Source: Paramacrobiotus richtersi (lineage: Eukaryota > Tardigrada > Eutardigrada > Parachela > Macrobiotidae). Taken from it: a stretch of DNA of 30,026 nucleotides. Below the pieces are notes generated by a model. It did no database searches. It had not been told where the DNA came from and saw nothing but the letters and a program-made list of their open reading frames with translations. Made by a program: the position numbers and the translations under genes. Location: the NCBI GenBank assembly GCA_034698045.1, contig JAQGAU010000360.1:1-30026 (forward strand), given 5' to 3'. Each line of letters begins with the position of its first letter. The first letter of the stretch is position 1. Below, one piece after another: positions 12,101-21,785 of this stretch.

Positions 12101-13187
12101 ACAGTCTAAATAAGTAACATTTGTTGCTGTGCTGAGCAAATCGGGTAACCGTGTGAAGTACCAGTGAAAGCTAATGAACAGACCACCATAGGTCGCAGTG
12201 TATAATTCTATCACGAACAGATGAGCAATTTTTAAAAGTCGCATTAGTCAGATCACTTGCTGTGGATGGATTCCAGCACTTTTTATTGAAAAGAAACGAG
12301 GAAGGTATCTGGTTCATGTGAGTTGTAAAAACAGCTTGTATGTATCTGTTCGTGAGCGAATCTGACATCGTGGTTTTGATCCACTAACCGCACGCGTACG
12401 ATGCAGCTACTTTTGTTTTCAGATCCAGATAACAGCACACGAGAATAAAATCCAGGCAAACGAGAACTTTACCATGGATATCGACGAGCCAACCGTCGAG
12501 AAGGTGGCTCTGGCAGTTGGAGAGTACGTATCAAACTGCTTGCGATGCAACCGGACTTGCCATCACCCCTGCGGGATCCCTGATGACAGCGACAAGGCCG
12601 GCTGCTCGGTCATGAACTCGAGCGGCAACTGTACCGTGTGTCCGAATCAATGTACCTGGAGGGAGCATGTCAACCACCCATACCAGATTGTGTGTGGAAA
12701 GCGGCGAGTGACCAGAACACTGGACGAAGTCAAGCGGGCGTACGAGCAGGGTCGTGGAGAAAAGATGTCAGCGGAGACACTGCTTCGTCGCATGCAAGAC
12801 CATCTGGAGCAGGTCAATCGGAGAGTCATCAAGTTAATTTTCATCTGTAATGAAAGCCTAAATCGACTGGATGAAATCGCTTTGCGACCATGTGTTATGT
12901 CCACAGTGGAGTATGTTAATCTACTGATTGAATCCGAGAAAGCTGAACAACGCCCCGGTTATCCGCAACGAATTAAAGCGTTAGAGGGAGCGAAGCAACG
13001 AGCTGATATGATCGAAGCAGCTCGTCAGTTCGATATACTTCGCGACGGGAAGCGTAAAGCCGTCAAAGATCCTAAGGCCTGGATAACCAATTTTTTCCAG
13101 AACAGTGATGTGAAAAAACCATCAGGTACGCCGCAGCAAGGATCTGGATTTATGAACAAAATTGGCAGTTTATTTAGCGGACAGTAA
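9186..13187 (+). CDS. Large P-loop GTPase with uncharacterised N-terminal domain; 5' exon(s) missing
   Basis: Three exons join in phase: 9186-10543, 11010-12077 and 12423-13187, giving 1062 residues plus an unfound start. The acceptor TTTTTCAG at 9178-9185 opens an uninterrupted frame reading VPYHNFRVSVYQ soon after, so the true start lies upstream. The first ~430 residues form a globular-looking region and then a long Ser/Asp/Lys-rich segment (SESSKE-like, ~10090-10400). After a Pro/Thr linker, exon 2 holds the G domain: P-loop GSSGAGKT at 11313, IIDTPGFGDTDG near 11514, and ARLTATQRYIFD. The usual (N/T)KxD base-recognition motif is replaced by TFAD. Exon 2 ends in a coiled-coil-like stretch. 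Exon 3 starts with a Cys/His cluster (CLRCNRTCHHPCG ... CTVCPNQC ... H, 12537-12668), probably zinc-binding, then helices. The G domain resembles a widespread, uncharacterised animal family related to AIG1/septin-type GTPases. Function is unknown; no signal peptide is seen. An AATAAA at 13792 could end its mRNA. Confidence 0.88.
11313..11336 (+). other. GTPase P-loop (G1 motif)
   Basis: The codons encode GSSGAGKT, a canonical Walker A/G1 sequence (GxxxxGKT). It is preceded by a hydrophobic beta strand (KVILLL) and followed by TLINGM. With DTPG at 11520-11531 it shows that the nucleotide-binding core is intact. The enzyme is expected to bind GTP, with magnesium held by the Thr after Lys and the Asp of DTPG. 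Confidence 0.93.
12537..12668 (+). other. Cys/His cluster, likely zinc-binding
   Basis: Seven or more Cys and several His residues occur in about 44 residues, with the pattern CxxCxxxCHxxC, a Cys in KAGCSV, then CTVCPxxC and a closing His. Spacing of this kind normally binds two zinc ions. It sits directly after the G domain and its coiled coil, in the exon that carries the C-terminal helical region. It does not match a named RING, B-box or TAZ pattern that I can recognise. Confidence 0.7.
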
Positions 13188-14930
13188 CAACTTGATCGGT
13201 GTTTCATTAAGTGAGTTTTGCTTGCACAGTTGCACTGGCCCATCATACTCTTATTACTCCATTCTATGCAGTGGTTTTCGTATGATTGCGAGACACTGCT
13301 CATTGGCTGACTAAATTAGATTTTACAAACCATGCTTTTTCCATTACGGCGCGGTTACTGTTCTCTCGATACTACGCTGTTGTAAGTTCTTGTGGTGTAC
13401 GTTTTTATAGTGAATCATTCCTGTTAAATTACCAAACTTAACGTTAGCTCATTAATTCACCAAACATTTGTCTACAAGCATTTGGCCGCAACTAAATACG
13501 GTACATGTATTCATACCCGTCAAGTCTCACTAGTCGACCTTCATATTTACTATTCGCACATTTTGAAATTAAGTACTTCTAGTGCGAAAGCATCAAGCTA
13601 CGAGTTTTGAAAAAAATTTGATAAAAGATGACGAATTAAATGCACGAGTGTGAACAGCCACCCACCGATGTCGCAAACGCCTCGATATCATTACTCGACC
13701 ACAACAAACGGTCAGGAAGTTTACCAAGTCCAGGATTTCGATACTGAATTCGGCAGTCGCAGTATTTGTGATACTGTACCGAACGCTGGTGAATAAACTA
13801 CGGGCTGCATTAAGATGCGTTGATGGCATAACAACTCTCATGAAGGTGCGTGCAAATTCACACTTGTGCAGATTAGCGCAATCAACGGCAACCAGTGTAG
13901 TTCTTTTATACTGCTACTGCGGTCTAACGTAGGTGCAGTAGATACAGTAAATCACAATTTACGACATTGCATAATTTCTACCACTGGCTGTCATGACTGA
14001 TTTTTTCTCTACGTAGTGTCCCTTCGGTGAGCTAATGCAGTTTAAAGTTATGCAAGCGGTACATGCATAACTTTATTATTTTTTTAAGTACGGTCCAAGA
14101 ACAATAGGGCTCCAGAACTCATAATGAGGGACATGCTGGCTAAATTTCAAGCAAATTGGACCATTTCGAAGAGAGTTATCGTGTGCCATAGGAAACGCAG
14201 ACAGAACTGCGTTGGAGCTGAGTAGAGAAAACCTTCGCTCCGCTCCGGTCGACAACAAGAAGCAAAACCACCCGATAGGATGATATCATTTCAGTCTTGT
14301 TCAGCAAGCATGCTCTATCACAAAGAGCCATTCCCTTCTGCAGTACGACACTCAAATTCTGAAACAAATACGAACACGCTCTAACAACCCGCGATTCGAA
14401 CCAAACACTGCATTACCTCTGTTCTTCTCCAGCCTGCACACTCCTCCATTGATCGCGAGAACATTTCCCCAAAAACACTACTGTGCATGATCTGATAATT
14501 GCAAAATTACAATGATTGACTGGAAATCAGAGAAATAAAGTGCAAAATTTCGCGGGAAGGTGAAAGAAAACGGTCAAACAGTGAGAGGACTGTTAGATAT
14601 CTCCTGAAACATGCAATGCGGGCAAAGCGTCGTTGCCAGCCTTTCGTGACGCTTCCGTCCTTGTATTGGTCAACTCAATGATGTCATACTAAATGATTCA
14701 AATCACATGCGGACCTGCAGTACAATGTTGATTGTCGACGCAATAGCAAAACATTTTCAGTGAACGTGTTTCACTTTGATCAGCGCTGACTGCTGAAATA
14801 GTGCATATAGTCTATAGAGGAAGATAATAAGATATACTAGTTCTATATTTCCACATTAATAAAACGGTTTATTATTGTTATTTGCCGTTACGCTCTGTGG
14901 AGAGCAAGATCGTTTGCGCTGGATGCGAAG
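13188..14930. other. Intergenic stretch between GTPase and F-box genes
   Basis: I see no gene in these 1.7 kb. It should hold the 3' untranslated region of the GTPase gene (an AATAAA lies at 13792-13797) and the promoter of the F-box gene. Around 14129-14180 the words CAAGCAAATTGGACCATTTC and GAGTTATCGTG occur. They resemble the eroded 'same flavour' repeats found in many invertebrate mobile elements. A B-box-like GATTCGAACC at 14393 is not part of a foldable tRNA. Confidence 0.5.
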
Positions 14931-14973
14931 ATGTGGCAAACAGAGTCCATCTTTCAAGGGCGACATAGTATAA
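14923..14973 (+). promoter_or_regulatory. Short upstream ORF overlapping the F-box start
   Basis: An ATG eight bases before the chosen start opens a 16-codon frame (MRCGKQ...) that ends inside the coding region in another frame. It has T at -3, a weak context, while the main start has A at -3. Ribosomes could partly initiate here and reduce translation of the F-box protein. It may equally be irrelevant if transcription starts further downstream. Confidence 0.25.
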
Positions 14974-17659
14974 TCAGCAATGACGCTGATTATACAGATC
15001 CACAACTAAGAGAGATTCGTTATCATAACGAGCCAGAATCTGATGTTGTTGAGGTACGAGGAGAGGATGGACTATTCCAACAGGGAAGAATCGTCGACTG
15101 CACCGAGGAAGGTCTGTTGATCGACTGGGAGTGCGCGAAGGAACCCGCAGCCCATTTCATACGGTTTGGGCACGTTTACCTCTGCAAACCCCGACAATTC
15201 TACCCGTTTTCTGGGAACCCTTCAGTTAAGGGACAAGAACTCATAGTGGAGGTCCTGTTACGTCGGAGTCCCAGGGAGCCCTGGACGTGGTACCCGGGCA
15301 CGCTGCTGGCTGGGTCGTTTGCCACGGTTTCCACGTTTGGCTTGGTGAATGTTGTCTGCGCGGATGGTACGACAGATGTCGTTGTGCCTGGACACTGGAT
15401 CCGCCAACCCCGAACAGAGGATACGCTGGAGATGTTGCGTGTCCACAGTGGGCATTTTGTTAAAGACAGTCTGTTACTGGAGACGTCATTCTCTCGTGAT
15501 GAGACTTTTGAGCACCAGGTGCTTGGCGAATTGAACCGAAGCTCTGGTCTTGATGGAATCGATCGTGCGACGGCCGGCATCACAATCGATCGTACGAGGG
15601 CGTTCATCAGGGCGGTTAGCATCGAGGAAGAGCGGCTGCACTACATCAGGATCGGCTATAGCATAGTTCCCAGAATCCAACAAGCCTATACCGTAAGAAC
15701 TGAGAACCATAACGTAGAAGGTCCCTGAAAGCTAAAAGATTTCATGAGACGAACCATGAATTTTTTTTTACGTATCTGATCATTCTGCTGATCAGAAAAA
15801 TTTATTATTTAAAAAACCTTTGGCCTTAGGCATGAGTCATGCCTGAGGTCGCTAAATTGATAGGTATTAGGTATTGTTTTCTTTAGCCATCCATTGTAAA
15901 ATTATTTTGATGTATTCTTTAGGCAGCTAAAATGGACGAGATGCTGGAACTGGCCGCAGCATACTGCGGCCGACCGCAAGAGCAACATAACAAGCGAAAA
16001 TGGTCCGCAACTGATCTGGAATTGTCAGATGGACACGAGCTTCACACGAGTCAAACCACACCCCCTCCAACTTGTGATGTCCACCTACTGCCGAGGAATA
16101 TCCTCGCTCGCATATTCGAACAGCTTAACAGCGCGGACCAGGCTCGCTTGCGCCGGGTGTGTGCTTATTGGGACTGGATTGCTGCCGTGTCACGTGTCGC
16201 CCGCGTCCTCTATCACGGGAAGAAGCAGGATTTCACGTCTGTGGCCAGTTTGTATCATGGATGGACATCCCAGACGGAAATCATCATCAACGCGGGCGTG
16301 GACGCCGGTGTGGATCCGTTATTCTGTGGAGGGCAATTATTCGCATTTCTTGCGCAAAAGGACCGACATGCTCCCATGAAAACTATGATGCTGGCTAATG
16401 TCGCTTGGAGCGAGAACCTACCGGGAAGCGGTTCCTTCGCGGCTTTTTTAGAGAGCCTTGTTGGAAATTTAAACCGTATGGTAGCTGCTTGCCAAACTCT
16501 ACTGCTGCGGAATGTCCGTATCCAGCTAGTCACGCGAAGATACACGGGAATTCCTTTGACATGCGTGCATTTTGTGAACGAACGAATTGCTGGCATGATC
16601 ACCGTACAGGAATTGTGGTCTCGGCTGGATAGCATTCTGCCATTATTGGCTCATGCCCAGTTGCAGCAAATACGCGATTGGATTGCCAGTGACCAGGGGC
16701 ATTATGGGCACAGACAGCGAAAAGTGGTCCTTGTAAGTCAGAAAGTCTACCACAGAAATAATATTTTCATTTAATGATTGCGAACAAAGACACGCAGAAA
16801 CGTCTTTCTTCGCTTGAGAAACTGCTTTGAACAAGTGTTAGATTTGTTTGTATCTAGGTAGCTAAAGGGTACCGTAAGAAGCAACCAGGATCAGTAATCC
16901 ATCGTTTGTGTGTTTGTTATATTATAGGCTGTCGTTTCGTTGTTTTCATGTGCTGTAATTGATCGCGTAACCGCTGGGAATTTTTGTTGAAAGCAAGAAA
17001 TGTCTTTGGAAAACAGCTGCACCAAACCAATTAACCCGAAATATGTTGAACAAAACTGTCCTGTTAAAAAAATAACCTAAGCGAATACTGAAAATGTGAT
17101 GCACGTTGTTCTCTAATCTTTCCCACCAACGTTGGGTCTTCTTTCCATACCCTAGTTAATGAAAAGTGCGCATGGTTAAGTACGTAAAACGCTATGTTTA
17201 GTCACTAGCCCAAGCTCAACGCTGCAAAGTCGCCGGTTTTGTCGTTCCTAAAATTATAGTTCACGCGCCGAGAACTTTGTCCGAGTGAGCTTCTGAAACA
17301 TTGTGAAATGTACAGCACTGAATTTGTGTGCATTCGCGCCGCTGCAGTAAGCACACGAATAAATTATCAAGTTATTTGCACTTGTCTGCGGCCATTCGGA
17401 TCTTGGGCTTCAGCATGGTCCTAGCAACTGCGCAGAAGAGTACCATAGCATCTGTGTTGATTTGCAGATTCTCGAGGACAGACAGAGCAGCGACCCACGG
17501 GATGATGCGTACTTTCGGGGTCGAAAATGGACTGAGGCGGATCTGGCATCATTGGACTTAGGGAAACTGAGCAGCCTTACTCTACACACTCTCGTTGATT
17601 CCAGCAGGCAGGAGATGGACCGCTATGGCGGTTCCCCTTTCAGGGTACAGCCGCAGTAG
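14931..17659 (+). CDS. F-box protein with N-terminal Tudor-like beta repeats (three exons)
   Basis: Exons 14931-15692, 15923-16732 and 17468-17659 all join in phase 0, giving 587 residues. Donors are GTAAGA and GTAAGT; acceptors are ATTCTTTAG and GATTTGCAG. The start at 14931 has A at -3. A competing ATG at 14923 has a weak context and opens a 16-codon frame overlapping the start. Residues ~38-85 (VVEVRGEDGLFQQGRIVD ... LLIDWECA) and ~100-160 (EVLLRRSPREPWTWYPGTLL) look like two five-stranded Tudor/agenet-type units. This is a fold guess, not a match. Residues ~307-345 are an F-box (VHLLPRNILARIFEQLNSAD, then LRRVCAYWDWI). The remaining ~240 residues are globular, without clear leucine-rich, WD or kelch repeats. 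An F-box binds Skp1 in SCF ubiquitin ligases; the N-terminal and C-terminal regions would then choose the substrate. The combination is unusual and may belong to a lineage-specific family. Confidence 0.85.
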
Positions 17660-18739
17660 ATGCCTACCAGCAGTACAGTTTGGCGTGGAGTGGGATGCTT
17701 CAGAAGCGGACTTTGGATCATGGTTCCTTTCCTTGATTTAAAGCATCAGCATGGATGGCTCTTATGTTTCTGTTGAATGCCTGTGTTCACCATTGATTGT
17801 AGTATTAAGTTGTTCCTTGTCATTTGTATCGTTCTTTCAGTTTTGTGCATATTCTCGTATCTACAGTATACAGGCTGCCAAGCTCGGAAACTTCTTTCTG
17901 TTTTGCTTATCTCAGATGGTTCTCGAATACGTCGACATGTGTTGTACAGTACCTTATCTCTGTCGAATCCTGGATATCTGTATGCAGTCACCCTATTCTC
18001 AATCTTGTCTTGGGAGAGTGTTTTTTGACTCAGCCCAGATAAAACAATTATGGACTCTTCTTGAAATGCTTGTTCGTGTCTTGTGCAGCGACGTTTTCGG
18101 TGTCATTTCCGCTAGCGTGACAGTAGGGAAACCTTAGCAAAAGGAAGAAAGAGCTAACGGCTTTCGGGTCACAGGAAGAACTCAATGAACTATACGAAGA
18201 CGGCCCGTGTCCAGAACACCCACGATGTCAAGCAGGCTCGTGAGCAGGACCGTGGACCAAAACAAGTGGCAGCTCTGATCATTGGTGGATGACTGTTCAA
18301 ATACCAAGTTTTCACATTCTGGTACACATGGCCTTTCAAATCTGTCGGAATAGGTTGAGTTTAAAGCGGCCTTTTGCCAGTTGTGCAGCTTTATTATCGC
18401 AGTCCTCCACACATATCGGCGTCACGGCACTGTTACTGTACTATTGACAACTGGCAACACAGGCAAGAGATACAGCGTGAAACCTTGTTAGTATGCAATG
18501 TTTGATCGAACCATGTCGGCGGAGTAAAACTTATAGAGATATTATATGTGCAGTTGAATGCAACATGTAATGTTTAAGCGAACTTTATCAGCTTTCGATT
18601 CTACACTCCCTGTTTAAGAGTTACAAGCCACCTCGAGCTTGTGGGGATACACTTCGAAGAATGCTGATTACCCAGCACTGGGCCACAATAAATAAGCAAG
18701 GGGCAGCACAAATAACGCACTTTCTTCTAGCCAGCATTA
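17660..18739. other. Intergenic stretch between F-box gene and peptide gene
   Basis: This kilobase follows the F-box stop and precedes the 3' end of the convergent minus-strand peptide gene. It should hold both 3' untranslated regions. No clear AATAAA was found for either. A 128-codon frame at 17751-18137 is hydrophobic and Cys-rich with no domain; I take it as chance. The one notable item is the GTPase-like fragment at 18200-18256, listed separately. Confidence 0.5.
18200..18256 (+). pseudogene. Relic resembling exon 3 of the GTPase gene
   Basis: These bases align with 12701-12758 at about 43 of 58 positions with one single-base gap. Shared runs include CCAGAACAC, CAAGC and GAGCAGG. Downstream of the gap the frame reads DVKQAREQDRG against DEVKRAYEQGRG in the intact gene. 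The gap puts upstream and downstream parts in different frames, and similarity fades on both sides, so this is a broken piece. It suggests that a second member of the GTPase family once stood here. The match is short and needs an alignment to be certain. Confidence 0.4.
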
Positions 18740-19826
18740 TCATCCACCTCGGTACTTCTTAAAGGGAAATTTAGTTGAAAAGCGATGATAGCTCTTGGTG
18801 GAATGGGTAGGGGTATAAGTAATCCTGTTGTTACCGACCAGGAACAATTTGGGCGTCGCCAATCCGTTCAACAAGGACAATGGCTTCGGAGGATTATCCG
18901 TACTGCTGTTTCTTCCTTGCATGTGTAATCTGGAAAGAAAGAACATTCATTGCACAGTCAGCGGTTTCAGTCTTTCGCGATAGATTTACAACTGTCGTGA
19001 AAGATAATTACCGCTGAACCGTTGCTCTGAAGCGATCCCAGTTGGCCAGCACGTCCAGCGTGGACGGGGTGGACGTTTCCCCCTCCGAATCTTGACGTGT
19101 ATGTCGGCGCGGCATTCTAACGAAGGGAGCCATACGTACCAAAAAGATAAGATTCTGCATTCCCTGTCGAAAGGAAAACCACAATTTGATAAAAGTAATA
19201 AATAAGCACGGTTAAATAAATGAAGAAATACGGTTATTTCAGCGATATGCGACAGTGGCCAAGTTTTACGAGATACTCTTCGAAACAATACATGGTTTCA
19301 TCCGGTTCGTATATCTGATCTTTTTAAGCTTTTTATGTGATTGTTAGACTGCTGCTGACTCAGTTTCCTCACTTTCCTGGTAGTCGCAAATACCCGTTGC
19401 CAGATTCGCTCCTAGGTGGAAGAGTTTAAAGGTCATCCGATAAACGCTCCTAGTCTTCATTAAGGACAAAATCTATGTTTATCGATGACGCAAAGGGCAA
19501 TAATGTAATTTGCATAATTTCCCGTTGCGAGCTATTTTGGGAGTATCGTTTACTGTTCTTCGATAAACACATCGCAGTCAAAAGCTTTCTGCCCAGAATG
19601 CATTCATAGTGCACTCGTAGAACCTCTAGGATCGCGAAACAAAGGCCGAAGTAAAAACACCTAAGAACGGATTCATTCACTAGTCAGTATGCTTCTTACT
19701 CACCTGTTTCTTAAGAACAGGTATACTGCGGTGTTTAGGTGCGGGCAGTCGCATTCCGCTCGTAGCCTGAATGGTTAGAGCTTGACAGCAGCCGATCAGC
19801 GTCAAAATCACCTTCACCGTGTTCAT
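18740..19826 (-). CDS. Secreted peptide (prohormone-like) precursor, three exons
   Basis: Exons are 19826-19704, 19163-19012 and 18929-18740. Introns of 540 and 82 bases have GTGAGT/TTTCGACAG and GTAATT/TCTTTCCAG ends. Phases 0 and 2 agree, giving 154 residues. The N-terminus is a signal peptide (MNTVKVILTLIGCCQALTIQ). After it no Cys remains. Dibasic sites lie at KK39-40, RR60-61 and KK149-150. The segment between the first two starts with Gln (which could cyclise to pyroglutamate) and reads QGMQNLIFLVRMAPFVRMP, with FLVRM/PFVRM as a small internal repeat. Residues ~72-95 (STLDVLANWDRFRATVQRL) look like an amphipathic helix. The C-terminus ends KYRGG, so a terminal amide after Gly removal is conceivable. 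I recognise no known hormone family. It could also be a small secreted structural or effector protein. Size, signal peptide and basic sites favour a peptide precursor, but this is inference. Confidence 0.72.
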
Positions 19827-21785
19827 CGCAACGCCAAACCGTGAATCCAACCAAAATAATCCACCCAGTTAGCTCAAAATTCCGCTTGACCTTTCCGTCG
19901 GTAAAACGCGGGATATTAGGTTCACAGACTTTATTTTAATGAAGTGGCAGTAGCAAGCACAATCCTCGTCCATAAAATCACATGCTAAGAGGTGCGATAT
20001 CCGGGTTACATATTCAGCGGACAACGAAAATTAATCAGTTCTTCATTCGTTTCCATAACGCTGTGAAAATTAATCCACTGCCTTTTGTCTCACTAACAAG
20101 GAACTGTTGATTACTCTGCAAGGCTTCCAGGGACATATTTAGCTTTCGGAAAACATATATCATGCTGCTACTGCAAAAACCTTATGCAAAATTTGTGCTA
20201 TTTACCACAACACTTTCACGCTCGAGCGCTTTGTTGAAGAATAACACACTGGCGCGCCGATGAATTCTCGGTTATCTGGGAATGTCCCAGAATTCGCACG
20301 TTAACCCTACTCTTTAAAAACAGGAGTAATCCAGCCGCTGACGCAAGGACTTCAGCTAATGACCATACTTGGCCACCAGTGCGCCCAGTTGGCATCCTAT
20401 TCTGATTCAAACTCCGTAATTATCATTAACACAAGGACGATAATGATCCGTTTGGTAAAGCAGCGGAACAGCGCTTCTGTTTTATTTTGCAGGTTTGACT
20501 GCTGGGTTGGATCAATAGATATTGGCATATAATTTTGAATGCTTTCTGTGAAGTGACCTTTCGGAAATGTCATTGGCATTGTTACCGTATTGTCGACAAA
20601 TACAATCACCTGTTCATCTTCGACAAATCCTCGCCCATGCTAGACAGTTTCTAAGAGGCTTAAGAGGCGTGGATCTAAGGCTTATTATGCATAATCGGTC
20701 TGTTGGCATTGTATAGATTACAAATTCTTGCTTCATTGTCAACCGTAGGTGACCTTTCTCCCGCCCAAAACGTCATTGTTACAGTTGCCGGAATCCAAAC
20801 CATGTATTTTGTAGTCTTCCTTATCTCACTAGGGAGCGATTTCTCGTCGCATAATCAGGCTTGTGGCTGACCAATGCGAAGGGCATCCTAACTCAGCTCA
20901 CATGGTTTTTGAATTGTATATGTCAGTCGAACGCTCCGTTAAAGCACACAAACAAGAATACAACGATGCCTGATATACCAGCAGAATTCGGTTGCCTCTC
21001 TTTTTCTTCGATCTGGTCTCCAGTGTCAGCTATGATCGTTCTTCTTCTGGTCAAAATTCTGCCCAAGCGGAGTGGCCGGTTTCCACATTATTATAGTTTA
21101 ATAAAAGATTCCCGTCACGCACACAATAAAACAGGATGAATAAAGCAGTTCAGTTAATTTTAGTTCCATATGTTTGTTCACGGACATTATTGCTTGTTCT
21201 TGTTGAGAAATGTGTTGACTATCTGTAGTACTCGGTTTCCGCATCCTTGGTTTGACATTATTATAACTCTTTGATTGATACGCAGCTTGACCTTGGACAC
21301 CATCTCATTATCGTAAGAAATAGGTCGACGCATAGTGCTGCGTGGAAAGCAAAAATAGGCGACTAGTCACTATGGTATACATATATGATGATAATGTTTG
21401 CCACATGTTCCCACAAAGCATATGATATCGGCACAAAAGGTAGACTCCACTGGCCTTCTTACTTGAATTGTGTAAGCGCTAATCTTTATAGTTTTTTTAC
21501 GATTTTATTAATTCCGTTCCATGTCTGATAACGGCACGTCTTGAACCTGACAAACGCTGTCTTGGTCCGCCATTGTAATAGAAACGAACGCACCCATACA
21601 TGAGAATCCCTTTGATAGCTCGTTAAAATGAAATCATACCGGTTGTTAAGCTTCTTCTCACAAGCCAAAGAATCAGCAAACTCCAAGTAATTCAGAACTC
21701 GGCAGTTGACTTTACGTTACCTATCAAGAATAAGGAGCACGTGGAGTTTACCCTGATTTCGATTTAATAAGGTACTACCTCCACA
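19827..21785. other. Intergenic stretch with unresolved minus-strand frames
   Basis: About 2 kb separate the peptide gene (minus) from the Trp-rich secreted protein (plus), so both promoters should be here. I found no confident gene. Two minus-strand frames look somewhat protein-like. One, around 20650-20397, has a membrane-like segment RIIIVLVLMIITEF. The other, around 21095-20930, reads IEEKERQPNSAGISGIVVFL. Their splice sites are poor and they do not join convincingly. A plus-strand frame 20861-21139 is also open but unrecognised. Confidence 0.45.
20397..20650 (-). other. Candidate membrane-protein exon, unrecognised
   Basis: After a possible acceptor (CTGTCTAG) an ~80-codon minus-strand frame runs to a TAG at 20397. 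It includes VIVFVDNTVTMPMTFPKGHF, one N-glycosylation site (NKT) and a hydrophobic segment near the end. This could be the last exon of a single-pass membrane protein. No matching upstream exon was established, and a chance open frame of this length is common, so confidence is low. Confidence 0.18.

Noticed and set aside
14385..14470. tRNA-like B box (GATTCGAACC)
   Set aside because: On neither strand do the flanks pair into a T-stem and acceptor stem, and no A box lies at the right distance.
15200..15622. 140-codon minus-strand frame
   Set aside because: It is fully opposite the first F-box exon, with no domain and no splice support.
17751..18137. 128-codon plus-strand frame after the F-box gene
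   Set aside because: Hydrophobic and Cys-rich without a domain. Two other phases over the same bases are also open, which points to low stop density rather than coding.
19450..19680. 76-codon minus-strand frame
   Set aside because: It lies wholly inside the first intron of the peptide-precursor gene, downstream of a strong GTGAGT donor, and has no splice sites of its own.
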